Positions 1-9,494 of a stretch of 64,000 nt of DNA are shown here, in pieces. The first letter of the stretch is position 1; each line of letters starts with the position of its first letter. The DNA lies in contig JAOWLD010000003.1 in assembly GCA_025751475.1 (NCBI GenBank), positions 62,001 through 126,000 on the forward strand, read 5' to 3'. Both the position numbers and the translations under genes were made by a program. Below the pieces are notes generated by a model that did not search any database, was not told where the DNA came from, and saw only the letters and a program-made list of their open reading frames with translations. The DNA comes from Rhodobacteraceae bacterium XHP0102. GTDB lineage: Bacteria; Pseudomonadota; Alphaproteobacteria; Rhodobacterales; Rhodobacteraceae.

Positions 1-363
1 ACCATCATCGCCGTGAACAACGGTGATATCGCAGCGGGCGTAACTTGGGCCGATGGTCTGGGTGAATGGGAAGACGGCTACAACTCGGGCGCGCTGCGCC
101 GCGCGGTTGACGCTGGCCTCGTTGATATGAACGATCTGGTTGAAATCTGGCGCTCCAAGCCGATCCCAGAAGGCCCCGTTGTTCTGCGTCAGTCATTGCC
201 TGACGATGTGAAGGCCACTGTGACCGAGCTGTTGGCAAATCTGCATGAAACCGATGAGGCCTGCGCCTATGGCGTTGCGGCAGGTGAAACCGCAGGGTTC
301 GAGCCGATTGGCCATGATGCCTATGAGACCATCATCGCCGTGCGTTTGGCACAGGGCAACTAA
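1..363 (+). CDS. phnD: Phosphonate ABC transporter substrate-binding protein PhnD (3' part)
   Basis: The reading frame is open from the first base, so the gene begins outside the window and only the last 120 residues are visible. They include GDIAAGVTWADGLGEW, the late part of a PhnD-type periplasmic phosphonate-binding protein, where an aspartate/tryptophan-rich loop follows the second lobe. The identification rests mainly on context: two PhnE-type permeases follow directly. The protein would bind phosphonates or phosphate esters in the periplasm and deliver them to the PhnE permeases. A strong hairpin separates it from phnE. The amino-terminal signal peptide and most of the ligand site cannot be seen. 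Confidence 0.8.
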   Translation, partial: TIIAVNNGDIAAGVTWADGLGEWEDGYNSGALRRAVDAGLVDMNDLVEIWRSKPIPEGPVVLRQSLPDDVKATVTELLANLHETDEACAYGVAAGETAGFEPIGHDAYETIIAVRLAQGN

Positions 364-393
364 GCCGCTGCCCTTCCAAGGTGCATAAAACTG

Positions 394-419
394 GGGGGCG
401 CGCGGCCAAGCGCGCCCCC
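394..419 (+). terminator. Intercistronic hairpin between phnD and phnE
   Basis: A perfect 10-bp GC stem (GGGGGCGCGC paired with GCGCGCCCCC) closes a 6-nt loop, followed by a short CTTT tract. It lies 20 bases before the ATG of phnE. Hairpins in this position usually stabilise the binding-protein message and attenuate read-through into the permease genes. The function is inferred from position and structure. Confidence 0.6.
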
Positions 420-439
420 ACTTTCACGAAGGATTGACG

Positions 440-1315
440 ATGGCCGAGACCACCACCTCCGCGATGCCGCGCGCAGACATCGAAACGGTGCGCGCAGATT
501 ACCTGCATATGACGCAGCGCCGCCGCCTCTATTCAGGTGTGTTGATCCTGATTTTCGCGGTTCTGATGATCTCGGGCTTCAACACTGCTGATGGCCGCAA
601 TGCGGGCGGATTCTGGGAGGGGTTGCACCGTCTGGGCGATTTCCCTGCGGATTTGATCTCGGAGGCCTATGAAAAAGCGGCCAATTTGCCTGGTCATATT
701 TTCAACGCTTTGCCTGCTTTGATTGAGACGGTGAATATTGCCGCCGTTGCCACGATCCTTGGCTGTGCAGGGGGTGTGATCTTTTCGCTTCTGGGCACCC
801 GTGGTTTGGCCTATTGGCCGCGTCTGATCCCCGTTTTTCGCCGTATCACAGATATTTTGCGCGCCATCCCCGAAGTGGTCGTGGCGCTGGTGCTGATCTT
901 TATCATGGGGGGTGGACCTGTCCCTGCCATGATCGCCATCGCATTGCATACGGCAGGTGCCATGGGAAAACTGTTTTCCGAGGTGAATGAGAACACCGAT
1001 ATGAAACCAGTGGAAGGGCTACAATCGGTTGGCGCGACTTGGGGACAGCGCATCTGGCTAGGTGTCATCCCACAGGTTCTGCCCAATTACCTCAGCTATG
1101 GATTGTTGCGCTTTGAAATTAACATCCGTGCCTCAGCCATCCTTGGCTTCGTAGGCGCAGGTGGTATTGGCTATGAATTGAAAAACGCCCTGACCTTTGG
1201 GCAAGGCAAATTTGACGAGGCGGCAGCGATTTTCTTGGTCCTGTTCCTCACCATCGTTGCGGTGGATCAGCTGTCCAGCAGTTTGCGCAATTATCTGACA
1301 AAGGGGAGCTTCTGA
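440..1315 (+). CDS. phnE: Phosphonate ABC transporter permease PhnE (first copy)
   Basis: Inner-membrane permease of 291 residues for phosphonate import. The ATG at 440 is preferred because AAGGA lies six bases upstream; a TTG two codons earlier is possible. The first transmembrane helix is near residues 36-55, followed by a periplasmic stretch and a BPD-type permease domain with several helices. The EAA-like cytoplasmic loop is visible as VEGLQSVGATWGQRIWLGVIP, the coupling site for the PhnC ATPase. The stop is one base from the next permease gene, so the two are co-transcribed. Paired phnE genes are common in alphaproteobacterial phn operons. Confidence 0.9.
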   Translation: MAETTTSAMPRADIETVRADYLHMTQRRRLYSGVLILIFAVLMISGFNTADGRNAGGFWEGLHRLGDFPADLISEAYEKAANLPGHIFNALPALIETVNIAAVATILGCAGGVIFSLLGTRGLAYWPRLIPVFRRITDILRAIPEVVVALVLIFIMGGGPVPAMIAIALHTAGAMGKLFSEVNENTDMKPVEGLQSVGATWGQRIWLGVIPQVLPNYLSYGLLRFEINIRASAILGFVGAGGIGYELKNALTFGQGKFDEAAAIFLVLFLTIVAVDQLSSSLRNYLTKGSF

Positions 1316-1316
1316 A

Positions 1317-2657
1317 ATGGTCATGGCAACCCAAGATCTCGACAATTTGCGCCAAGCTGAAATCGCGCGCATTGGGCGCAAGAAACTGTTTGGTTTTGCC
1401 ATCCCCGCGGTGCTACTGGCCTATTTCGTCTACGTGTTTTTTGCCTTTGACATTATGGGGCTGGCCGAACGCGCGCGGATGGACAATGCAGCAATTTTGG
1501 TCTCTGACGCGGTCAGCTATAAAACCCATGTGACGCGTGATAACCGTTCTGGCGAGATCACGGTGGCGATTGAAGGCTCGCGCCGCGCAACCTATGCCCC
1601 AGATCAAATACCTGCATGGGCCAGTGTTGATGCAGACAGGGCCGAGATCACGCTGCGCTATGGGCATCGCGTGACCTATGATGGCCCGATCATAACCTAC
1701 CATCATCCCGAGTTCGGGCCCATTGTGGTTGATACCAGCAACGGGGTCGATCTGCGCCTCGCCGAGGCAGATATTCCCGATTTCATCAATGCCTCTGGCA
1801 ACCGTGTGTCGATCACGACCGATGCAGGCCGCCTATCGGTGACCCGCAACCGCACCGAGACCATGCGCTACTTCTTGGGTTGGGAGATGTTCTTCTTCGA
1901 TCTTGCAAGCCCGTTTTCGGGCATGGCCGTGGGCGAAGTTGTGAGCACTGTGACAAGCGGTGCCCAAATCGACCCTGACCGTTCCAATTTCGCGCTGATG
2001 ATCCAGAACATCTGGCACAATTCGATTTGGCGGCATGGCGATGTCTTCTGGGCCTTGGGCGAAACGATCCTGATGGCCTTCCTTGGCACCTTTGGCGCGG
2101 CGATGATTGCGCTGCCTTTGGCCTTCTTTGCGGCCACGAATTTTGCCCCCTCAAAAATGGTGCGCTTTGTCATTCGCCGCCTGTTTGATTTCGTGCGCGG
2201 CTTGGATGCGCTGATCTTTACAATCATTCTGTCGCGCGCCTTTGGTCCGGGGCCACTCACGGGGGCTTTGGCGATCCTTTTGACGGACACGGGCAGTTTC
2301 GGAAAACTGTTTTCCGAGGCGCTCGAAAATGTCGATGAAAAGCAGATCGAGGGTTTGGCCTCCACAGGGGCAAATGCCGTACAGCGCAACCGTTTTGGGG
2401 TGCTGCCGCAGATCATGCCAATTTTGTTGAGCCAAGTTCTGTATTTCTTTGAATCCAACACCCGTTCGGCGACCATTGTCGGTGCCATTGTTGGCGGTGG
2501 GATTGGTCTGTTGTTGACCCAAGCGATTCAAACCACCGCCGATTGGGAAAAAGTGACCTATTATATCGTGCTGATTGTCCTAATGGTGGTTGCGATGGAC
2601 ACAATTTCTGGTCGTATTCGCGCCCGCCTGATCAAGGGCGATGGCGCGGGCAAGTAA
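1317..2657 (+). CDS. phnE: Phosphonate ABC transporter permease PhnE (second, long copy)
   Basis: The second permease has 446 residues, longer than its neighbour. One helix near residues 23-44 is followed by about 150 mostly polar, beta-rich residues predicted outside the membrane, then a standard five- to six-helix permease domain from about residue 235. The EAA-type loop reads IEGLASTGANAVQRNRFGVLPQ. Long PhnE partners with an inserted external domain are known in alphaproteobacteria and probably form a heterodimer with the short copy. The start is ATG at 1317; an in-frame ATG two codons later is equally possible. Confidence 0.88.
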   Translation: MVMATQDLDNLRQAEIARIGRKKLFGFAIPAVLLAYFVYVFFAFDIMGLAERARMDNAAILVSDAVSYKTHVTRDNRSGEITVAIEGSRRATYAPDQIPAWASVDADRAEITLRYGHRVTYDGPIITYHHPEFGPIVVDTSNGVDLRLAEADIPDFINASGNRVSITTDAGRLSVTRNRTETMRYFLGWEMFFFDLASPFSGMAVGEVVSTVTSGAQIDPDRSNFALMIQNIWHNSIWRHGDVFWALGETILMAFLGTFGAAMIALPLAFFAATNFAPSKMVRFVIRRLFDFVRGLDALIFTIILSRAFGPGPLTGALAILLTDTGSFGKLFSEALENVDEKQIEGLASTGANAVQRNRFGVLPQIMPILLSQVLYFFESNTRSATIVGAIVGGGIGLLLTQAIQTTADWEKVTYYIVLIVLMVVAMDTISGRIRARLIKGDGAGK

Positions 2658-2666
2658 CGAACGGCG

Positions 2667-3302
2667 ATGAGCGCGGCAAAGAAACTCGGCGCGGATGCGC
2701 CCCTGATCCATCAAGGCTGCGAGATTGCGGGTTCGCAATTCGGGGCCTTCTGTGAGGTGGGTGCTTTCTCCCGTGTGTTGAATTCCACCTTCGGTGACTA
2801 TGCCTATTGCGACCGCATGGCGGATATCGCAAATGCGGATATCGGTCGGTTCGCCAATATCGCTGCAATGACACGCATTGGCCCCACGGATCACCCGATG
2901 CGCAACGCGGCGCAGCATCACTTTCTCTATCGTTCAGAATTGTATTTTGACGATATCGCGGATGATGCGGCGTTTTTTCAGGCCCGCGCGGCTCGCCGTC
3001 TCCGTCTTGGTGCGGATTGTTGGATTGGACATGGCGCAATCATCAAGCCCGAGGTGACCGTGGGTATTGGGGCCATCGTGGCCGCGGGGGCGGTGGTCAC
3101 CAAAGATGTGCCCGATTTTATGATCGTTGCGGGAACGCCCGCCACCCCCCTGCGGATGCGTTTTCCCGATGAGGTCGCGCAAGATCTGTTGGATTTGGCA
3201 TGGTGGGAATGGGATCATACGCAGCTGCGCGCGGCGCTGTCTGATTTTCGCGCTTTGCCTGCTGCGGAATTTGTGGCGAAATATAAGGGCCACAACCCCT
3301 GA
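2667..3302 (+). CDS. Phosphonate-metabolism hexapeptide-repeat transferase
   Basis: The 211-residue left-handed beta-helix protein carries hexapeptide repeats (IGRFANIAAMTRIG, later GIGAIVAAGAVVTKDVPD) and a C-terminal helical tail. A CatB-like acetyltransferase with this architecture is a standard member of phosphonate operons (the TIGR03308 type, phosphonate metabolism transferase). It starts nine bases after phnE and probably belongs to the same transcript. The acyl acceptor is not established; acetylation of a phosphonate or ribosyl-phosphonate intermediate is a guess. The residues CWIGHGAIIKPEVTVG form one coil of the helix. Confidence 0.8.
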   Translation: MSAAKKLGADAPLIHQGCEIAGSQFGAFCEVGAFSRVLNSTFGDYAYCDRMADIANADIGRFANIAAMTRIGPTDHPMRNAAQHHFLYRSELYFDDIADDAAFFQARAARRLRLGADCWIGHGAIIKPEVTVGIGAIVAAGAVVTKDVPDFMIVAGTPATPLRMRFPDEVAQDLLDLAWWEWDHTQLRAALSDFRALPAAEFVAKYKGHNP

Positions 3303-3398
3303 TTGTAGGCTGCGCGCATTAGGTCGCGCCACGCGGGGCTTGTTTGATGCGCCGTGCCGCTTTATTCCCGTTGTCACAGACGAAGGATAAACGCGACC

Positions 3399-5225
3399 AT
3401 GACGACCCAACCTGACGCCGCTAAGGCGCAAGCGCCGCTGAAGGCCGCCACCACCACGGAGGAACGTGCCCGCTCCAAAAAGATTGGATCGTTGCGCGCT
3501 TTGGTGCCGTTTTTGGCCCCTTACAAGGCGTGGATCTTTGGCGCGGGCGCGGCGCTTGTCACCACGGCCCTTGTTGCGCTTATCATGCCTTTGGCCGTGC
3601 GCCGCGTTGTCGATGGATTTGAAACCGACACAGCCGCACTTCTGGATGGGTATTTCTTGGCCGCCCTCGTGATTGCGGGGCTTTTGGCCATTGGAACAGG
3701 CGCGCGCTACTACCTTGTAACCCGATTGGGTGAGCGCGTGATTGCCGATATCCGTAAGGCGGTATTTGCGCGGATGATCTCGATGAGCCCCAGCTTTTAT
3801 GAAAAAGTCATGACGGGCGAGGTGCTAAGTCGGATCACCACGGATACCACGCTTTTGCTCAGTGTGATCTCGTCTTCTGTCTCGATTGCCTTGCGCAATG
3901 CGCTGATTTTGGCGGGCGGGTTGGTTATGATGATCGTGACCTCGCCAAAGTTGACCGGGATTGTCCTACTGCTTGTGCCTGCCATAATCGTGCCCATTGT
4001 GGTTTTGGGGCGTAAGTTGCGTGTGCTGTCGCGGGAAAATCAGGATTGGATCGCGCAAAGTTCAGGTGCCGCGTCCGAGGCGCTTTTGGCCGCGCAAACC
4101 GTTCAGGCCTTTACCCATGAGCGGGCCTCCTCCACAGAGTTTTCAGATGTCACTGAGGCCAGCTTTACCAGCGCCAAACGCCGCATTTCCACCCGAGCTT
4201 TTATGACGGTGATTGTGATTTTCCTCGTCTTTGCGGGGATTGTCGGTGTGCTTTGGGTGGGCGCGCGCGATGTGCGCGCCGATATGATGAGCATCGGCGC
4301 GCTGATCCAATTCCTGATCTACGCGATCATGGTCGCAGGCGCGGTGGGCGCGCTGTCTGAAATTTGGGGGGAATTGCAGCGCGCCGCAGGTGCAACCGAG
4401 CGGTTGGTGGAGTTGGTCTATGCCCAAGACACTGTAGCAGACCCCGTGCGCGCTCTTGCTTTGCCCCATGGTGGCAAGGGTGACATCGTTTTTCAAAATG
4501 TGGAATTTGCCTATCCGACACGGGCGGGGACTGCTGCCCTGCAAGATGTCAGTTTCACCGTGAAAGCGGGGGAAACGGTTGCGCTTGTCGGCCCTTCTGG
4601 GGCGGGTAAATCCACCATTTTCCAATTGTTGCAGCGGTTTTATGATCCGCAAAAAGGTGAGATTACACTTGATGGGGTGGACCTGCGCCAGATGCGCCGC
4701 GATCATTTTCGGGCGGCGATTGCCTTGGTTCCGCAAGACCCTGTGATTTTCGCGGCTTCGGCACGGGAGAATATCCGTTTTGGTCGTCCCGATGCGACCG
4801 ATGCGGAGGTTGAGGCCGCTGCGCGCGCCGCTGCCGCACACCAATTTTTGGCGCATTTGCCCGATGGCTATGACAGTTATGTGGGCGAACGGGGGATCAT
4901 GCTGTCAGGCGGACAGAAACAGCGCATTGCCATTGCCCGCGCAATCCTGCGCGATGCGCCGATCCTCCTTTTGGATGAGGCCACCAGTGCACTTGATGCG
5001 GAAAGCGAGCGTTTGGTGCAGCAAGCCGTGGCCGAGATCAGCGCCGCGCGCACAACCTTGATCGTGGCACATCGCTTGGCCACGGTGAAAAAGGCCGATC
5101 GCATATTGGTCTTTGACGCAGGGCAGATCGTTGCAGAAGGCACCCATGATGCCTTGGTGGCCGAAGGTGGCCTATATGCGCGGCTTGCGCGTTTGCAATT
5201 CACCGATGGTATTGCGGCGGAATAA
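3399..5225 (+). CDS. ABC exporter, fused membrane and ATPase domains (MsbA-like)
   Basis: Half-transporter of 608 residues. Six predicted helices occupy roughly residues 40-310 (ABC transmembrane type 1). The nucleotide-binding domain has Walker A GPSGAGKST near residue 398, signature LSGGQKQR near 502 and Walker B LLLDEATSALD near 524. It would work as a homodimer in the inner membrane exporting a lipid or hydrophobic compound. The ATG at 3399 is chosen because an upstream in-frame extension has no family resemblance. It stands alone between the phn operon and an acyl-CoA synthetase; the substrate is unknown. Confidence 0.9.
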   Translation: MTTQPDAAKAQAPLKAATTTEERARSKKIGSLRALVPFLAPYKAWIFGAGAALVTTALVALIMPLAVRRVVDGFETDTAALLDGYFLAALVIAGLLAIGTGARYYLVTRLGERVIADIRKAVFARMISMSPSFYEKVMTGEVLSRITTDTTLLLSVISSSVSIALRNALILAGGLVMMIVTSPKLTGIVLLLVPAIIVPIVVLGRKLRVLSRENQDWIAQSSGAASEALLAAQTVQAFTHERASSTEFSDVTEASFTSAKRRISTRAFMTVIVIFLVFAGIVGVLWVGARDVRADMMSIGALIQFLIYAIMVAGAVGALSEIWGELQRAAGATERLVELVYAQDTVADPVRALALPHGGKGDIVFQNVEFAYPTRAGTAALQDVSFTVKAGETVALVGPSGAGKSTIFQLLQRFYDPQKGEITLDGVDLRQMRRDHFRAAIALVPQDPVIFAASARENIRFGRPDATDAEVEAAARAAAAHQFLAHLPDGYDSYVGERGIMLSGGQKQRIAIARAILRDAPILLLDEATSALDAESERLVQQAVAEISAARTTLIVAHRLATVKKADRILVFDAGQIVAEGTHDALVAEGGLYARLARLQFTDGIAAE

Positions 5226-5339
5226 CCACTGCACGCTTGCGCATAGGCGCATTTCTCTTCATGCTTTCCCGCAGCCTGCCGCGCGCCTGCGTGCATCGTG
5301 ACGGCAGGATCATTTGGGAGAATGAGGGGGGGCAAGGCC

Positions 5340-7229
5340 ATGCTGCCTTTTGCGAATTATGACGATGTGCGCAAAATCGAAACAGATCATCCATGGCCCG
5401 ATGCGGCCTCCGCGCAGAGCATCTATGCGCTGCTCAGTGATGTTGCCGCGCGCCACCCTGCGCGCCCTGCGGTGACGTTTCAATTGTTTTCCGACCCTGA
5501 TGCCAAGGCGGAAACGCTGGATTGGCAAAGCCTTAAGGAGCAGGTCACTCAACTGGCCAATCTTTTCGCGCGACTTGGCATTGGCCCAGAGGATGCGGTG
5601 GCCTTTGTGCTGCCTAATAGCACCGAAACAGTATTGACGCTTCTGGCGGGGATGGTTGCGGGGGTGGTTGTCCCAATCAATCCGCTGTTGGAGCCACAGC
5701 AGATCGCCAGTATCCTGCGCGAGACAGAGGCCAAGCTTGTGGTGACTTTGGCCCCATTCCCGAAAACAGATTTGGCCCAAAAAACCGCCGCAGCTGTGGC
5801 CATGGCGCCAAGCGTTGAAACGGTGCTTGAGGTCGATTTGCTGCGCTATCTGACGGGGGTCAAGCGGCTGATCGTGCCTTTGATGCGGCCCAAGGTGAAG
5901 GTCACGCATCAGGCGCGCGTGTTATCCTTGCGCGCTGAAATGGCGCGCGAGCCAGCAGATGTCCTGCACAATCCCGACCAAGCCCGTGATCGCGTGGCCG
6001 CCTGTTTTCACACGGGCGGCACAACGGGTATGCCGAAAGTGGCGCAGCACAGCTATTCGGGTATGATCTATAACGGTTGGGTCGGTCATAGTCTGTTGTT
6101 TACCGAAACCGATACGGTGCTTTGCCCATTGCCGCTGTTCCATGTGTTTGCCAGCCATGTGATCCTGATGGGCGGGCTGTGTTCGGGGGCGCATACGGTG
6201 TTTCCGACCCCACAAGGCTATCGCGGGGCGGGGGTGTTCGACAATTTCTGGAAATTGGTCGAGCGTTGGCAGGTGACCTTTTTGATCACTGTGCCAACCG
6301 CGCTTGCGGTGTTGATGCAAAGGCCCGTGAATGCGGATATTTCATCGGTGAAAACCGCTTTTTCGGGATCGGCCCCCCTGCCTTTGGAATTGTTCCGCCG
6401 GTTTGAGGCGGCCACGGGTGTAAGCCTTGTTGAGGGGTATGGCTTGACCGAGGCCACCTGCCTTGTTTCCTGCAACCCGGTCGAGGGCGTAAAAAAGGTG
6501 GGGTCGGTTGGCATTCCCTTCCCGCATTGTGATGTGATCATCCTCAAAGACACGCCCGCAGGCCCCGCACAATGCGCAACAGATGAAATTGGTGAAATTT
6601 GCGTGGCAAGCCCAGGTGTGACGGCGCAGGGCATTTACAAAGACGCTGCGAAATCGGCCGCGCAGATCTATCAGGGCCGTTACCTGCGCACGGGTGATTT
6701 GGGGCGGTTCGATGGCGATGGATATCTGTGGATCACGGGCCGTGCCAAGGATTTGATCAACCGTGGTGGTCACAATATCGACCCTGCCATCATCGAAGAG
6801 GCCTTGGCGACACATCCCGCCGTGGCCATGGCCGCGGCCATCGGCCAGCCTGATCCGATTGCAGGTGAATTGCCCTGTGCCTATGTCGAATTGATCAACG
6901 GGGCGGAGGTGACAGCCGCCGCGCTGATGGACCACGCCCGCGCCCATGTCACCGAGCGTGCCGCAGCGCCGAAATATGTCGAGATCCTGCCCGAGCTTCC
7001 CAAAACCGCCGTTGGCAAGACCTTTAAACCCGATTTGCGCAAACGGGCGATCACGCGCGTTTTGGATCATTATCTGGCCGAAGCAGGCTTTGTGGCCCGT
7101 GTCGTGGCCGTGCGCGAAGACCCAAAATTTGGTCTTATGGCCCATATCTATGGGGCGGATGTGGCGGAGCAAGACACGCTCGGCACCATCATGGACCAGT
7201 TTACCGTGCCATGGATTTGGGGAAGGTAA
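5340..7229 (+). CDS. Acyl-CoA synthetase (AMP-forming)
   Basis: ANL-superfamily ligase of about 629 residues. It activates a carboxylic acid to acyl-AMP and then acyl-CoA. Visible core motifs are FHTGGTTGMPK near residue 223 (P-loop), YGLTEA near 367, and TGDLGRFDGDGYLWITGRAKD near 451 with the hinge aspartate and arginine, followed by NRGGHNIDP. A C-terminal PKTAVGKTFKPDLR carries the catalytic lysine. The ATG at 5340 follows a G-rich SD-like run; ATG at 5322 or GTG at 5298 would only add residues. Acid chain length cannot be assigned from sequence alone. Confidence 0.9.
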   Translation: MLPFANYDDVRKIETDHPWPDAASAQSIYALLSDVAARHPARPAVTFQLFSDPDAKAETLDWQSLKEQVTQLANLFARLGIGPEDAVAFVLPNSTETVLTLLAGMVAGVVVPINPLLEPQQIASILRETEAKLVVTLAPFPKTDLAQKTAAAVAMAPSVETVLEVDLLRYLTGVKRLIVPLMRPKVKVTHQARVLSLRAEMAREPADVLHNPDQARDRVAACFHTGGTTGMPKVAQHSYSGMIYNGWVGHSLLFTETDTVLCPLPLFHVFASHVILMGGLCSGAHTVFPTPQGYRGAGVFDNFWKLVERWQVTFLITVPTALAVLMQRPVNADISSVKTAFSGSAPLPLELFRRFEAATGVSLVEGYGLTEATCLVSCNPVEGVKKVGSVGIPFPHCDVIILKDTPAGPAQCATDEIGEICVASPGVTAQGIYKDAAKSAAQIYQGRYLRTGDLGRFDGDGYLWITGRAKDLINRGGHNIDPAIIEEALATHPAVAMAAAIGQPDPIAGELPCAYVELINGAEVTAAALMDHARAHVTERAAAPKYVEILPELPKTAVGKTFKPDLRKRAITRVLDHYLAEAGFVARVVAVREDPKFGLMAHIYGADVAEQDTLGTIMDQFTVPWIWGR

Positions 7230-7248
7230 CGCGTCATTCGGGGGGCGA

Positions 7249-7323
<75 letters not shown>

Positions 7324-7497
7324 GCACTTGTGGCGCGTGGATTAGACGCAATCGCAGACCCATGCAAGACCAAAGCAGGTGAAAATTTGCACCAATGCAG
7401 GATTCCTGTTTGCGCCTTTTCCCACAGGGGGGATTTTTGCCAATTTTCATTTGCACTGCGCTAGACGCGAATTTCCCATTTCGCTATGAGAAGGACC

Positions 7498-7665
7498 ATG
7501 AAACAACCATCGCATCCTCGCAAGACGGGCACAGATGCGCCACGCAGCGCGCAAGAGGCCCGCACCGCACGGCTCAAAGCCGCGCTCAAGGCCAATCTGG
7601 CACGGCGCAAGGCACAGGCACGCAAACGCCGCGCGGAGGATGGTGAGGAGAAAAGCGGTCACTGA
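7498..7665 (+). CDS. Small basic alanine-rich protein upstream of murA
   Basis: A 55-residue [23 protein letters not shown] onward, rich in Ala, Arg and Lys, with one predicted helix in residues 18-47. AAGGA lies four bases before the ATG, and the stop is 38 bases before murA, so the two are probably co-transcribed. Small basic proteins at this place occur in related genomes from memory, but I cannot name a function. The helical, charged composition fits a nucleic-acid or ribosome contact only in a general way. Confidence 0.6.
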   Translation: MKQPSHPRKTGTDAPRSAQEARTARLKAALKANLARRKAQARKRRAEDGEEKSGH

Positions 7666-7703
7666 CAGGTTCAGCTGATCCAGAACAGAAAGAGGCAGCC
7701 CAG

Positions 7704-8975
7704 TTGGACAGTATCATCGTCACAGGAAATGGTCCCCTTAAGGGCGAGGTTCCGATTGCAGGGGCGAAAAATACCTGCCTCAAGTTGATGTGCGCGGCGC
7801 TGTTGTCGGACGAGCCTTTGACCCTCAGCAATGTTCCGCGCTTGTCGGATGTGGCCACATTGGCGCATCTCTTGGAAAGCTTGGGCTGTGAAGTGGCGCG
7901 CTTGGCCGATGGTCGGGCAATGATGATTTCTTCGGCCTCTGTCACGAACCTGACCGCGCATTACGACATTGTGCGCAAGCTGCGTGCTTCCTTCAATGTG
8001 TTGGGGCCGATGGTCGGACGTTTTGGTGAGGCTGTGGTCTCCCTGCCAGGTGGCTGTGCGATTGGTGCGCGCAAGGTGGATTTGCATCTCAGCGCGCTTG
8101 AGGCTTTGGGGGCCGAGATTGATCTGCGCGAAGGCTATGTTCATGCCGTTGCCAAAAATGGCTTGCGCGGGGCGGAGATCAGCTTTCCCTTCGTGTCGGT
8201 TGGGGCCACAGAGAACGCGCTGTGCGCGGCGGTTTTGGCCAAGGGCACGACCGTGTTGCGCAATGCTGCGCGCGAGCCTGACACGGTGGCGCTTGCACAT
8301 TGCTTGCAATCCATGGGGGCCGATATCGAAGGGGCGGGCAGCGACACGATGGTTGTTCGGGGGGTCGAGCGTTTGCATGGCGCAACCCATCCCGTGATCG
8401 CCGACCGGATTGAATTGGGCACATATATGATCGCGCCCGCGATTGCAGGGGGCAGTGTTGAATTGATCGGCGGAAGCCGCGCGATTGTTGCGGCTTTGGC
8501 GGATAAGTTGGAGGAAGCTGGGGTCGAGATCGTTGAGACCGCGCGCGGTTTGCACGTCAGCCATAAAACGGGCCGTGTGCGCGCGGTGGATGTCACCACG
8601 GCGCCATTTCCTGGGTTTCCCACCGATTTGCAGGCGCAGATGATGGCCCTGATGTGCACCGCCGATGGGGTGGCCAAATTGGAAGAAACCATTTTTGAAA
8701 ACCGCTTTATGCACGCGCCAGAATTGATCCGTATGGGGGCTAAGATTGACGTGCATGGGGGCATCGCCACGGTCACAGGTGTGGAGCGGTTGCGCGGCGC
8801 ACCTGTGATGGCAACGGATTTGCGCGCCTCGGTGAGTTTGATCCTCGCAGGGCTTGCCGCCGAAGGGGAAACCCGTGTGAACCGCGTCTATCACTTGGAT
8901 CGCGGCTATGAGCGGGTGGAGGAAAAACTGTCCAACCTTGGGGCAAAGATTGAACGGGTGCCCGAGCATGGCTGA
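7704..8975 (+). CDS. murA: UDP-N-acetylglucosamine 1-carboxyvinyltransferase MurA
   Basis: First committed enzyme of peptidoglycan synthesis; it transfers enolpyruvate from PEP to UDP-GlcNAc in the cytoplasm. The 423-residue length is normal. The start is TTG, supported by the family N-terminus [22 protein letters not shown] and an AAAGAGG SD; no ATG fits. Active-site Cys118 lies in [15 protein letters not shown], so fosfomycin sensitivity is expected. The substrate-binding KN pair is in [10 protein letters not shown]. The 3' end overlaps the next gene by eight bases, opening the conserved murA-DUF2948-hisD-UPF0262-phosphatase run. Confidence 0.97.
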   Translation: MDSIIVTGNGPLKGEVPIAGAKNTCLKLMCAALLSDEPLTLSNVPRLSDVATLAHLLESLGCEVARLADGRAMMISSASVTNLTAHYDIVRKLRASFNVLGPMVGRFGEAVVSLPGGCAIGARKVDLHLSALEALGAEIDLREGYVHAVAKNGLRGAEISFPFVSVGATENALCAAVLAKGTTVLRNAAREPDTVALAHCLQSMGADIEGAGSDTMVVRGVERLHGATHPVIADRIELGTYMIAPAIAGGSVELIGGSRAIVAALADKLEEAGVEIVETARGLHVSHKTGRVRAVDVTTAPFPGFPTDLQAQMMALMCTADGVAKLEETIFENRFMHAPELIRMGAKIDVHGGIATVTGVERLRGAPVMATDLRASVSLILAGLAAEGETRVNRVYHLDRGYERVEEKLSNLGAKIERVPEHG

Positions 8976-9429
8976 TGCCCGCTTTGAGGATGGCGCAGAG
9001 ACGCCCTTGGCCTTGGCTGCCGCAGACCCTGAGGATATGAAAATCCTCTCCGCACTGGTGCAAGATGCCGTGCTGACCGCAGCCGATATCACATACATCC
9101 GCAGCAAACGTCAGGTGGCCTTGCTGCTCAATCGGTTTCGATGGGAAAACGGCGCGCGTGTCAGCCCGCCCGAACGCGTGCGCGCATTGCTGCTTGTGGA
9201 TGATGTGCTGTCCATGGCCGCGCAAGGCATCAGCCCCCAGACCCCCGATGTGGTCTTGTCGCTGCTTTCGGTCGAGTGGCGCGCGGCGCAGGATGGGATG
9301 GGGCGCTTGACCCTCACCTTTGCGGGGGACGGGGCTTTGGCCTTGGAGGTCGAGGCGATCAACCTGATGCTGCGCGATGTGACCAAGCCTTATGCCGCGC
9401 CATCGGGTAAAGTCCCGACACATCCGTGA
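8968..9429 (+). CDS. DUF2948 family protein
   Basis: A 153-residue protein of the DUF2948 family, found almost only in alphaproteobacteria beside murA and hisD. Visible family features are the opening [18 protein letters not shown], then [16 protein letters not shown] and the terminal [22 protein letters not shown]. It has no signal peptide or membrane segment, so it should be cytoplasmic. The ATG at 8968 overlaps the end of murA, a translationally coupled start. The function is unknown; conserved linkage is the only clue. Confidence 0.9.
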   Translation: MADARFEDGAETPLALAAADPEDMKILSALVQDAVLTAADITYIRSKRQVALLLNRFRWENGARVSPPERVRALLLVDDVLSMAAQGISPQTPDVVLSLLSVEWRAAQDGMGRLTLTFAGDGALALEVEAINLMLRDVTKPYAAPSGKVPTHP

Positions 9430-9494
9430 CGCTTTCACGTCTTGAGCGAAACGCGAACACAAGGTAAGCCCCCCCTATTCTGACGGAGACGGGT

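Noticed and set aside
6342-7172. Minus-strand open frame of 276 codons opposite the acyl-CoA synthetase gene
   Set aside because: It is antisense to a well-supported enzyme and has no family pattern.
7671-9107. Minus-strand open frame of 478 codons opposite murA
   Set aside because: It is the mirror of the murA reading frame in GC-rich DNA. Its translation has no recognisable domain and murA is certain.
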